From a virus: a DNA stretch of 24,768 nucleotides. Shown here piece after piece: positions 9,101-16,681 of the stretch. The notes beneath the pieces are model-generated. The model saw only the letters and a program-made list of their open reading frames with translations. It had not been told where the DNA came from and ran no database searches. Position numbers and translations under genes: made by a program. The stretch spans positions 1 to 24,768 of the IMG/VR virus record IMGVR_UViG_3300033182_000864. The stretch is one strand, 5' to 3'. Positions within the stretch are counted from its first letter, which is position 1. Each line of letters starts with the position of its first letter.

Positions 9101-12100
9101 GATTTTATTAATAAGAACTTTGGAAGTTTTACTTACGATAGTGCAGTGTGCAGAAGAGATTTAGGATATATGTTAACAGATTTAGCATATGATGTTGCCT
9201 TAGGTACAAACTACAATCAGGTATATTCTGGAATAGCATACAATAGACCAACTAATGGTTATAACCTTGCAAACGAAAGAACTGAAACAATTGGTTCAAT
9301 TCGTTACGCACGCGATCTTGTTGCAGATGAATTAAGTGATTCAACAGCAATTACTCGTTCAAATGCTGCATTCAATGAAATTGTAGACATTATTGTAAAC
9401 GGAAACGGTTTGGCAGATACATTGTCCTATCCAGTTCCTGCAGGATTACCAAGTGCTAACGCTGACGATGCATATACACTATTAACAAATAACAAAACAT
9501 TTATTGTTGCAGAAATTACTGCGTGGATAGACGACCAAGTAACGCAAGATACTATTACAGTACCTAATCCAGGTAGTATTTGGTTTAACTTTACTTACAA
9601 TTCAGCTACCTGTGCTAGAGATGTTGGTTACATCGTTGAAGCAATGAAGTACGATATACTTTATGGTGGTACAATGGCTACTACACGCATTGCTCAATCA
9701 TACTTTGGTCTAAATGGTGAAGCATATCCTTCAGGCGAGATTGCACAGACATCAGCAGCATACGGCAGATTATCAACTGTACTAGATCAAGTTGTAAGAC
9801 ACGTATCAGTAACAACTTCAAGTGGTAACGGAGAAATACAGGATACCGGCGGAACACCTGCAACATCAACAGAAGGTAATGCACTAATTGCTAAAATGGC
9901 CATCATTACAGACGCGATTGATGCAGGAAACTTAAACAGCCTACCTGCAACAGTGTATCCAAACCTAACTACATTATCTGTAAGCGGTACGCTACAATCT
10001 GAAAAAACAGCAATTGATAGTGCTCAAGCACAGATCATTTTAGATACCATACAGTACATCAGTGATACTTATAATGACTTTAATTATAACCACGCTAAAT
10101 GTTCTAGAGATGTTGGATTGATCATTGATGCTGCAATGTACGATTGGATCACAGAATCTAATTATGCTGGTTTATTTGCAGCATATTCGTACACTAGAGC
10201 ACCTAGCGAAAACGTTATTAAGGATCAAAAAACTGCATCTATTGCAGCATTTGAATATGCAAGACAACAAGTAATTTCTACAGTTGAAGCAAATAGCGCA
10301 CATCCTCAAGGGGTTATTGCTGTTAACAATACCTTTGAATGGATTGACGACTTTATATTCTCTGCAAATGCAGAAGGCGGCAATGATCAAGTTGACGACC
10401 AAGAAGTTTATAACGCTGTTAGACAATTAGAACTTAATAAAGATTTCATTACAGCAGAAGTTAATGCGTATATGAGCTATTGGTTTAGTTCTGGTGTAAC
10501 AGCAAGCTCAGCATCAAATGAACTTACTGTTGCTGATACTAGTTGGCTAAGACAGAATCAACCTATTAAATTTGAAGATCTAGATGATAGTTCAGGCGGC
10601 ACCGTTGCACAGTCTGGATTAACAGCAGGAACTACATATTACGTTAAAAACATTACTTCAGATACATCATTTACTATTTCTGATACCGCCGGCGGCACTG
10701 AACGAGTACTTGCACCTGAAACTAGTGGGTTCCAATACGATCACGAAAAATGTCGTAGAGATACAGGTTATATAATTGACGGCGTGTCGTATGACGTAGC
10801 ACTTAATACAAACTATAACCAAGTTGTAAATGGTAGAGCATATCTAGGAGCATCATCAACTGAAGTGTTAGGAAACGAAAAAACACAAACACTTACAGGT
10901 ATTAACTATGCTAAAAACCTAATTGCTGGATTATATGATGTTAGAAATGATGCAACAGCACTTGCACGTTCAAATGCTGCATTTACTGAAATTACTGACA
11001 TTATTACAAATGAAGGTGGCGCAAGCGCAATTACATTTAATGTTCCAAGTGGTGCAACTACAGGACAACAAAATGCAGTATTACAGTTACAGGCTAACAG
11101 ATCATTTATCCAGAACGAAGTAGTTGCGTGGATCGATGATCCTCTTAACTATCCTTCATTATCGTATGATCCAGATATTTGTAAGAGAGATGTTGGTTAC
11201 ATTGTTGATGCTCTTTGCTACGACATACTATATGGCGGCAACAGCGCAACAGTACAAGCAGCAAGAGCATACTTTGTAGGTAATTCATTACAGATTGGTG
11301 CTGCTGAACAGACACCAACAAAACTTGCGTATAATTATCTACAAACATTTATTGACAATGTCATTAAAGACGATGCTGCAGGTTGGTCTAGCATAAGCGG
11401 TGGATCACAAGACACTACTAATGGTCCTGGAACTGATACTGAAGCAAACAGAGCTGTAACGCTTATTGAAATAATAGAAGATGTTATTGAAGCAGGTAGT
11501 TTAAGCGGATTACCAAGTACTAACTATCCAGATGTTTCATTTGCAGACAGCGGAGTAAGAAATGCTCAGATTGCTATGCTCGATAACAAAGAAAACATTA
11601 TCATTAAGACTGTAAGATACCTTGACGATACATATTCACAGATGTATCGTGTAGTTGCAGAGTACGAATATGATCAAGATTTGTGCGCTAGAGACGTTGC
11701 TGAATTTGTACACGCTATGAAATATGATTTAACGTGGCCACAAATTTGGAAGCGAGTGTACACTGATAGTGTTACATTGTATCGTCCGGCAAGTTACAAG
11801 ACAAGACGTGCTGCGGAAGCATATGCTAATGCAGTAATTGGCTCGCAAGAATCTAATATGTTCTTGTTACGCAACGGTACTGGTGTAAGAGGATGCACAT
11901 TAGACGGATTGAACGGTAATCTAACTCCTGCAAATAGTTACGGTACAAAACGTGTATCTGCAGGTGCTTATGCATCACTTGATCCGGGTTGGGGCCCAGA
12001 TGACGAAAATGTTTGGATTACTGCTCGTTCACCATTTATGCAGAGCGTTACTTGTTTTGGTTATGGTGCAATTGGTCAAAAGATTGATGGTGCATTACAC

Positions 12101-15100
12101 AATGGCGGCTACGATTCAATGGTATCAAACGACTTTACACAGTTGATATCCGACGGTATTGGTGCTTGGGTAACTAACAATGGTAGAGCAGAACTTGTAT
12201 CTGTGTTTACATATTACTCACAGATTGGTTACCTAGCAGAAAACGGTGGACGTATACGTGCTACAAACGGTAACAACTCATACGGCGCATTTGGTTCTGT
12301 TGCAGAAGGAACAGACGCAGACGAAACTCCAGTAACAGGTTTTGTTGATAACAGCACACAGTATAACGCAACTATTGCAGCAGTTAATACAGACACTGAC
12401 GAACTGCTAAACGTAGAATACAATCACGCTGGTAACGAATATACCGAGGCAGCACTTGACTTCTTTGGTCCCGGTACAGGCGAAGTTGTTCGTGCAGACG
12501 AATTCCGTGACGGAGCAGTATTCCAAGGTAGGATTGACGAACTAGACGATTCATCAGGCGCTGCTGGTGGTAGCGGTTATTTACTTGTAGGTAACACAGC
12601 ACAAACTGGTTCAGCAACTAGTTTAACTCTTGCTGCTACTGACGGTAATCTTTCAACTGCTTATCCTGGTATGAGACTACAGATCGTAGGTGGTGCAGGT
12701 ATGGGATTATATGGCATCGTTAACACATACAATGCTGGATCTAAAGTTGCTACGGTTATAAGAGAAAGCGACGGCGTAGCAGGTTGGGATCACGTTGTTC
12801 CGGGTTGGCCATTTGAAACACCAAATTCAACATCTGTTTATCAAATTGAGCCAAGAATTGCATTTACGGCACCTACAAAGAGTTCAGCAGCAATAACACT
12901 CCCAACATCAACTACTTGGTATGATGTTAGATACATTAAGACATCTGCAGAATATACAAATGTTGCTACACAAACAGAGTCAGATGGTACAAGTGCTACA
13001 TTTGATGTTACAAGAAATGGAAGCAAATACTACGTAGATATTAATAATGCAGGTACTGGATACGAAAGACTAGACGTTCTAACTATCTTAGGTAGTAGCG
13101 TAGGTGGTTCTGATACTACACACGACATTACTATTACAGTATCAACAGTTAATAGTACTACAGGTGCTATTATAGACTTTGATTTTGAAGGATATGGTAG
13201 AAGTGGTAGATTTATTGCTGTAGGAGCAGGCACTAATGGTGCTTACAGTTTAGACGGCAGCACGTGGGCAGCAGAAGCATTACCAACTCCAAGCGCAGGT
13301 CACTGGAACTCAATAGCATCAGGTTTGCAAGACGACGGTTCGTCAACATACTTAGAATCAGCAGCAGTTATAGTTGGTGCAGGTTCAAACGATGTTGCAT
13401 ACGGTGCCGATGCAGATACTTGGAGCACAGGAGTTTCATTACCAGCAGGAATGAGCTCTGCAGGTAATAAAGTAATTGCATATGGTAATGTTGTAGGTAC
13501 TATTTTCAATAGATTTGTTGTTATATCAGACGATGACAGAGATGTTGCATATTCAGACGACGGTGGCGCAAGTTGGACATTAACAACTAATGCACTTCCA
13601 GCAGTTGGCTATACCGCTATTACATACGGTAAAGGTCTATGGGTAGCTGTTGATTCGGGTTCTACTAACATTGCTTACTCAACAGATGGTATTGCTTGGG
13701 TAGCAGCAACTACAGTTCCTGGTAACATTGCTGGCGGAGTTGCTTGGGGTAATGGACGCTTTGTTGCTGTAGGCGGCACGTTAGGTGTTATGTACTCGTT
13801 AGACGGTGATATTTGGTACGATCCAATAGACGGCAATAGTAACAATTTAGGTTTAACACTAACAGCAACGGATCGCAAAATTGCATACGGACAAGGCATA
13901 TTTGTTGTAACATCAGACGACACTGATCAAGTTGAATATTCAGAAGATGGTATTGTTTGGACTGCTTATACATTAACAGGCGGAGCAGTAACTGGCGGAT
14001 TCAATGCTGTAGCACACGGCAATCCAGACAAGACTGGTATATGGGCAATACTGCCAAATGCTAGTGGCACTGGCGGCAGAAAAGCAACAATTGGTGCTAC
14101 TGCTAAAGGTAGAGTTGCTGTTGCTAACGAACAGGTTTACGAAGTTAGATTAACAGAGCCAGGATCAACATACACAGTTGCACCAACAGCAACCGTTACG
14201 GATCCTAATAACATTAACGATGTTATCATTGATGTTAGGATAGGAAATGGAGCATTGGCTAATCCAACATTTGTTAACAGAGGCTCTGGATACACTGCAT
14301 CTAGTGCATCATTAGATACATTAAATAGTAATGGTTACGCTAATTACTTCCAAAACGGTAGTTACATTGCTGTTAGACGTTTAACAGAAAGACCAGTTAA
14401 CGGTTCAAATGTTGAGTTTGATAGTTTACCTGGACAATACTTCAAGTTAGTTAATACAGTTAGTTTCTTAGGCGACAACGATGGTTCGTATACTGGATTC
14501 TTGCAGATATCTCCAGAAATGGAAATTATGGATGCTCCAGTAGACGGCGACCCAGTAACTATGCGTATAAGATTCTCGCAGGTAAGATTGACAGGACACG
14601 ACTTCTTAGATATTGGAACTGGTAACTTTGCTGATACTAATTACCCAAGTACACCTATTAATACACCAGATCAAACTAAGGAAACAACAGATAACGATGG
14701 CGGTCGTGTATTCTACACGTCAACTGACCAAGATGGTAACTTTAGAGTAGGTGACTTGTTTGAAATTGAACAGGCAACTGGTGTTGCAACGTTGAACGCA
14801 GAAGCATTTAACATTGCAGGTCTACAGGAACTTACACTAGGTGAAGTTACACTAGGTGGTAATAGTGCATCGATTAACGAATTCAGTACAGACCCATTCT
14901 TTACTGCAAACTCAGATAGTGTTGTACCAACGCAACGTGCAGTAAAAGCATACATTGAGTCACAAATTGGTGGCGGTGGTGCATCGCTAGTTGTTAACAG
15001 TGTAACAGCAGGTGATGTATACATTGGTAGCAACTTAATTACTACTGTAACTGGACAAGCGATAAATATTAAAGGTAACATAGTGTTTAGTGGCACTGTA

Positions 15101-15139
15101 CTAGGTTTACCTCTAGCGTATAACTATTACTTAAGATAA
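6161..15139 (+). CDS. Giant tail-fibre-like virion protein, 2992 aa (larger paralogue)
   Basis: GGAG precedes the ATG. The start MAEFKLGRIRFVWKG is nearly that of the 1816-aa protein. Order: seven Trp/Gly-Asp modules (residues 11-395); a beta-helix-like segment from about 451, interrupted near 485-660 by the first helical C-x-R-D module; seven more C-x-R-D copies (Cys at 827-1842); the shared beta-helix core with GWGPDDENVW near 1943; GxGY repeats; a propeller at about 2345-2630 with six Asp-box-like loops (YSLDGSTW, YGADADTW, YSDDGGASW, YSTDGIAW, YSLDGDIW, YSEDGIVW); then RLTGHDFLDIGTGNF and TSTDQDGNFRVGDLF near the C-terminus. An extra domain of about 80 residues (1443-1524) sits between module copies 5 and 6. 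It is probably a long receptor-binding or side-fibre protein. The 1176 extra residues relative to the paralogue come mainly from the helical array. No catalytic residues are evident. Confidence 0.9.
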   Translation: MAEFKLGRIRFVWKGAWSADTTYYQDDVVSLGGKTYICVIGHDSSSDFFSDLDVTPTKWNLVSDGQTWKGEWSVSTEYIYNDIVSYGARLYICNTNHTSASDSADGLELDIDKWDVFAEGLDWKGDWSTSTKYLIKDIVKYGGSLYICNTVHTSTSTEASGLEADVANWDIFHQGIEYKSNWASSTRYKVNDVIRYGASLWIATVAHTSSASFATDSANWEKFVDGFQFEGDWDAYVEYQPGDIVTWGGNQYIAKTTHAAAFPTDTNNWDLFAEGFKFLDDWGADSSDYEYRVGDVVRQGGYTYLCIQDHSNQQPPNATYWKKFTSGLNWRGEWLDDQEYLEGDVTRYGDNSYVCINGHISEGDDYSTETAVEPGGGAENSRPDLDVAGTYWQVITVGSEQSVLTTTGDLVYYSGAAPQRLPIGLDGQVLTVQADGTPGWEFLGLIEDVYYVAEHGLDNPAPIYGKTIDRPWKTIRYACQQIERGTKNPQAARLLELNRKFIQREMIEWVDAQITAGNTPFATGFNYDSFTCERDMGLIVDALIWDITHGGNVRSRESALEYVNNASAVYTLNQGEETIAAINYGLTVIGHVLAQTDPSTNYQVANGDNSTAVVEQWKDATLEAEPGVLATITSLVGLITDAIDEGVDTNIPAREINTNLIKVSTGKHYEVLPIVVPAETAIMGDEIRSTQIYPRTSTNSTLTPARDVRFTHIGVNRIEEIVGDIIDGVSVSSTTGNAEVQSQEWPYAETTVVRPQVEKLARTIKRQIDFKTNQKNEIILAPAYDLTDANYGYSRDLFLLNKDFIKAEVEAYLDEEYPDLIYSRTKCLRDVGLIMDAVAYDLTYGGNWASVEAGKSYFNGNSGVLQIDGTEKAAMLASLGYLKSLMQTTGRNISVIPTYQTPTTPSDYTTVPVPQVSGVPGSATVSTTIGNLVDDIITTINLGYANAPSITYPTVPTDSDTYTVQQALETAKSTIQTGTIDFINKNFGSFTYDSAVCRRDLGYMLTDLAYDVALGTNYNQVYSGIAYNRPTNGYNLANERTETIGSIRYARDLVADELSDSTAITRSNAAFNEIVDIIVNGNGLADTLSYPVPAGLPSANADDAYTLLTNNKTFIVAEITAWIDDQVTQDTITVPNPGSIWFNFTYNSATCARDVGYIVEAMKYDILYGGTMATTRIAQSYFGLNGEAYPSGEIAQTSAAYGRLSTVLDQVVRHVSVTTSSGNGEIQDTGGTPATSTEGNALIAKMAIITDAIDAGNLNSLPATVYPNLTTLSVSGTLQSEKTAIDSAQAQIILDTIQYISDTYNDFNYNHAKCSRDVGLIIDAAMYDWITESNYAGLFAAYSYTRAPSENVIKDQKTASIAAFEYARQQVISTVEANSAHPQGVIAVNNTFEWIDDFIFSANAEGGNDQVDDQEVYNAVRQLELNKDFITAEVNAYMSYWFSSGVTASSASNELTVADTSWLRQNQPIKFEDLDDSSGGTVAQSGLTAGTTYYVKNITSDTSFTISDTAGGTERVLAPETSGFQYDHEKCRRDTGYIIDGVSYDVALNTNYNQVVNGRAYLGASSTEVLGNEKTQTLTGINYAKNLIAGLYDVRNDATALARSNAAFTEITDIITNEGGASAITFNVPSGATTGQQNAVLQLQANRSFIQNEVVAWIDDPLNYPSLSYDPDICKRDVGYIVDALCYDILYGGNSATVQAARAYFVGNSLQIGAAEQTPTKLAYNYLQTFIDNVIKDDAAGWSSISGGSQDTTNGPGTDTEANRAVTLIEIIEDVIEAGSLSGLPSTNYPDVSFADSGVRNAQIAMLDNKENIIIKTVRYLDDTYSQMYRVVAEYEYDQDLCARDVAEFVHAMKYDLTWPQIWKRVYTDSVTLYRPASYKTRRAAEAYANAVIGSQESNMFLLRNGTGVRGCTLDGLNGNLTPANSYGTKRVSAGAYASLDPGWGPDDENVWITARSPFMQSVTCFGYGAIGQKIDGALHNGGYDSMVSNDFTQLISDGIGAWVTNNGRAELVSVFTYYSQIGYLAENGGRIRATNGNNSYGAFGSVAEGTDADETPVTGFVDNSTQYNATIAAVNTDTDELLNVEYNHAGNEYTEAALDFFGPGTGEVVRADEFRDGAVFQGRIDELDDSSGAAGGSGYLLVGNTAQTGSATSLTLAATDGNLSTAYPGMRLQIVGGAGMGLYGIVNTYNAGSKVATVIRESDGVAGWDHVVPGWPFETPNSTSVYQIEPRIAFTAPTKSSAAITLPTSTTWYDVRYIKTSAEYTNVATQTESDGTSATFDVTRNGSKYYVDINNAGTGYERLDVLTILGSSVGGSDTTHDITITVSTVNSTTGAIIDFDFEGYGRSGRFIAVGAGTNGAYSLDGSTWAAEALPTPSAGHWNSIASGLQDDGSSTYLESAAVIVGAGSNDVAYGADADTWSTGVSLPAGMSSAGNKVIAYGNVVGTIFNRFVVISDDDRDVAYSDDGGASWTLTTNALPAVGYTAITYGKGLWVAVDSGSTNIAYSTDGIAWVAATTVPGNIAGGVAWGNGRFVAVGGTLGVMYSLDGDIWYDPIDGNSNNLGLTLTATDRKIAYGQGIFVVTSDDTDQVEYSEDGIVWTAYTLTGGAVTGGFNAVAHGNPDKTGIWAILPNASGTGGRKATIGATAKGRVAVANEQVYEVRLTEPGSTYTVAPTATVTDPNNINDVIIDVRIGNGALANPTFVNRGSGYTASSASLDTLNSNGYANYFQNGSYIAVRRLTERPVNGSNVEFDSLPGQYFKLVNTVSFLGDNDGSYTGFLQISPEMEIMDAPVDGDPVTMRIRFSQVRLTGHDFLDIGTGNFADTNYPSTPINTPDQTKETTDNDGGRVFYTSTDQDGNFRVGDLFEIEQATGVATLNAEAFNIAGLQELTLGEVTLGGNSASINEFSTDPFFTANSDSVVPTQRAVKAYIESQIGGGGASLVVNSVTAGDVYIGSNLITTVTGQAINIKGNIVFSGTVLGLPLAYNYYLR
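6190..7355 (+). repeat. Seven tandem Trp/Gly-Asp (CBM5/12-like) modules in the 2992-aa protein
   Basis: The modules start at VWKGAW, WKGEW, WKGDW, YKSNW, FEGDW, FLDDW and WRGEW. The second and third are the most regular, with YxxxDIVxYGxxLYICNTxHTS in common. The module count equals that of the paralogue at 660, so the N-terminal block predates the divergence of the two genes. Confidence 0.75.
7615..11790 (+). repeat. Eight-copy helical C-x-R-D module array within the 2992-aa protein
   Basis: Each copy carries a helix like L..NK.FI..EV.AWID, an F.YD spacer, then C-x-R-D-(V/M/L/T)-G-(Y/L)-I-(V/I)-D-A..YD....GGN or a variant. The Cys residues are at 532, 827, 997, 1151, 1314, 1531, 1674 and 1842, and C-x-R-D is invariant in all eight. 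Two subtypes are visible: A with YD(I/L)xYGGN...YF (copies 1, 2, 4, 7) and B with NYNQV...AY or NYAGL...SY and a longer following helix (3, 5, 6). Copy 8 is a terminal variant. Spacing is 143-295 residues. I recognise no named family. Confidence 0.8.
15061..15068 (+). promoter_or_regulatory. Candidate T4-type late promoter inside the end of the giant gene
   Basis: GATAAATA lies within the last 80 bases of the 2992-aa gene and 90 bases before the ATG at 15158. It is identical to the octamers at 6132 and 16341. It could start late transcripts for the 107-aa and S74-domain genes. A chance match within AT-rich coding sequence is possible. Confidence 0.4.
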
Positions 15140-15157
15140 GATTGGAGAATATAAAAA

Positions 15158-15481
15158 ATGGCAAACGGAATATTAGGAACACCAACAGCAGTAGGAGCAA
15201 CAACTAATACTACTGTCTACACAGTACCAACAGATACGTTTAGCGTAGCAACAGTAAATGTGTGCAACCAAAACGCAACAGACGTTACAGTGAGAATTGC
15301 TGTGGCAGCATCAGGTACCCCAACAGCGGGCGAATACATTGAATACGGAACAACTATTGTTGCTAATGGTGTTTTAGAAAGATCTGGTATCGTACTACAA
15401 GCAGGCAAGAATATTGTTGTGTATTCAAGCGACGCAAACGTTTCAGTAGTATGCTATGGCATCGAAACAAGCACTGCATAA
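15158..15481 (+). CDS. Small beta-sandwich virion protein, 107 aa
   Basis: GGAG lies upstream of the ATG. The protein is Val/Thr/Ala-rich and predicted all beta, with strands TVYTVPTDTFSVATVNVCNQ, VTVRIAVAASG, YIEYGTTIVANGVLERS, IVLQAGKNIVVYSS and VSVVCYGIE. The pattern of a strand ending in N, a sandwich strand, a turn before a Tyr, then a QAGKNIVVYSS strand is common in small jelly-roll domains attached to phage structural proteins. It resembles the partial protein at the left edge. It lies between the giant fibre-like gene and the S74-domain fibre, so it is probably a minor virion or fibre-attachment protein. There is no signal peptide or membrane segment. The molecular role is inferred. 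Confidence 0.8.
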   Translation: MANGILGTPTAVGATTNTTVYTVPTDTFSVATVNVCNQNATDVTVRIAVAASGTPTAGEYIEYGTTIVANGVLERSGIVLQAGKNIVVYSSDANVSVVCYGIETSTA

Positions 15482-15499
15482 GGAATGAAGGAATAGATT

Positions 15500-16345
15500 A
15501 TGGCTAGAAGAATTTCAACAGGTACGGTAGGTGATCCAATCTTAGGTACTTTAAAAACTAACGAAAATGTTATTACTACGGTCAATGACACAAACATTAC
15601 TCTTACCCCGTCAGGCACAGGTACTGTTGATTCTAGTGCTGACATAAGAGTTCTAAACGAAAAGGTTCTTAAACTTTACGAATCAGGTAGCACTAATTTT
15701 ATTGGTTTAAAATCTCCAGCTTCGGTAACTAGTGATTTAACATATGTATTACCTGGTACTGATGGTTCAAGTGGACAAGCATTAACTACAAACGGATCAG
15801 GCACGCTAAGTTGGGCATCAGTTGCAGTAAGTGTTAATAACGATGCTATTGATACTATTGAAAGAAACCTAACTTGGACTAGTGCAACATCAGGCGGAAT
15901 TACATCTGTAGGTGTTACTTCAACTAAGATCACGTTTAAACCAAGCGATGGAACTCTACGATTAAAAGGAGGCCAAGCATCCTCAAGCACAACAACAGGT
16001 ACGCTTATTGTTACAGGCGGCATTGGTGCTTCTGGTGCAATATATGCAAATAGCATAAGCGCAACATCTATTACAGAATCATCAAGCATAGTGCTAAAAG
16101 AAAATATCAATCCTTTGATAAACGCAGTAGACACTATCTTAAACTTAGAAGGTGTTTCATATACAAGAAAATCAACAGGTAAGACTGAAACTGGTCTAAT
16201 TGCTGAAGAAGTAGAAAAGTTTGCTCCAGAGTTAGTTAGTAATGACGGTGAACATAAGTCAATCCAGTACAGTAGATTAACAGCATATCTTGTTGAAGCA
16301 GTCAAACTTCTTAAGCAAGAAATTGATATGTTAAAAAACAGATAA
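15500..16345 (+). CDS. Tail fibre with C-terminal S74-type intramolecular chaperone domain
   Basis: AAGGAATGAAGG precedes the ATG. Residues 1-190 are fibre-like beta repeats, including a LYESGSTNFIGLKSPASV segment and LTYVLPGTDGSSGQALTT, a pattern typical of phage fibres. Residues 193-281 match the peptidase S74 / intramolecular chaperone auto-processing domain: SSSIVLKENINPL, then GVSYTRKSTGKTETGLIAEE, a VEKFAPELV helix, the IQYSRLTAYLVEAVK helix and a C-terminal coiled coil (LLKQEIDMLKNR). In this family the domain drives trimerisation and then cuts itself off at a Ser near its N-terminus. Ser194-Ser196 before Leu-Lys200 are the candidate nucleophiles; the usual S-D is replaced here by S-S. 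The mature fibre would be about 193 residues. Confidence 0.88.
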   Translation: MARRISTGTVGDPILGTLKTNENVITTVNDTNITLTPSGTGTVDSSADIRVLNEKVLKLYESGSTNFIGLKSPASVTSDLTYVLPGTDGSSGQALTTNGSGTLSWASVAVSVNNDAIDTIERNLTWTSATSGGITSVGVTSTKITFKPSDGTLRLKGGQASSSTTTGTLIVTGGIGASGAIYANSISATSITESSSIVLKENINPLINAVDTILNLEGVSYTRKSTGKTETGLIAEEVEKFAPELVSNDGEHKSIQYSRLTAYLVEAVKLLKQEIDMLKNR

Positions 16346-16348
16346 ATA
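16341..16348 (+). promoter_or_regulatory. Candidate T4-type late promoter overlapping a stop codon
   Basis: GATAAATA contains the TAA stop (16343-16345) of the S74-domain gene and lies 23 bases before the ATG at 16372. The octamer is the same as at 6132. It probably starts late transcription of the 98-aa and glycine-rich adhesin genes. Confidence 0.55.
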
Positions 16349-16371
16349 TTTAAACAAGGGATAAGTGTACA

Positions 16372-16668
16372 ATGGCTGATTTACAAAATACAACAATTAA
16401 TACAACAGGCTACTTAAAAATGCCTGTAGGAACCGTAGCCCAACGTCCAAGCGGACTAACGGCATCTGATGCAGGAATGATACGTCTTTGTACAAATTTT
16501 CCAGGCTATAGTACTCCTGTAGTTGAATATTATGACGGCACTGACTGGAAATCATTATACACACCTGGAGTAGTAGGTAGTGGTGGTACGCTAACAACTG
16601 TTGGCGGAGATAACATACACTCATTTACTTCAGACGGTAATAGTACATTTAGTGTTATAACAGAATAA
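16372..16668 (+). CDS. Short fibre-like protein, 98 aa, with a clipped adhesin-start motif
   Basis: The gene begins 26 bases after the S74-domain gene, with AGGGATAAG upstream. Residues 17-62 carry the widespread fibre motif PxGTxAxRP...AGMIR....Y...VEYYDGTDWKSL. Residues 70-95 (GGTLTTVGGDNIHSFTSDG) match the module that begins the glycine-rich domain of the next gene (ITAGGYRIHMFTTVGDHSF). Here the protein ends right after the F-S-V strand, where the neighbour goes on to its LVVAGGGGGG segment. It may be a natural short fibre tip or the remnant of a longer adhesin. A 13-base gap separates it from the next gene, so the two are probably co-expressed. Confidence 0.8.
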   Translation: MADLQNTTINTTGYLKMPVGTVAQRPSGLTASDAGMIRLCTNFPGYSTPVVEYYDGTDWKSLYTPGVVGSGGTLTTVGGDNIHSFTSDGNSTFSVITE

Positions 16669-16681
16669 GAGAGAATTAAAT

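Noticed and set aside
14713-15096. A 127-codon minus-strand frame opposite the end of the 2992-aa gene
   Set aside because: The plus-strand frame encodes the conserved TSTDQDGNFR...VVPTQRA region. A similar antisense frame appears opposite the same region of the paralogue, as expected of a shadow.
15676-16305. A 209-codon open frame antisense to the S74-domain fibre gene
   Set aside because: It lies wholly within a well-supported fibre gene, has no recognisable domain and no SD, and arises from codon bias on the opposite strand.
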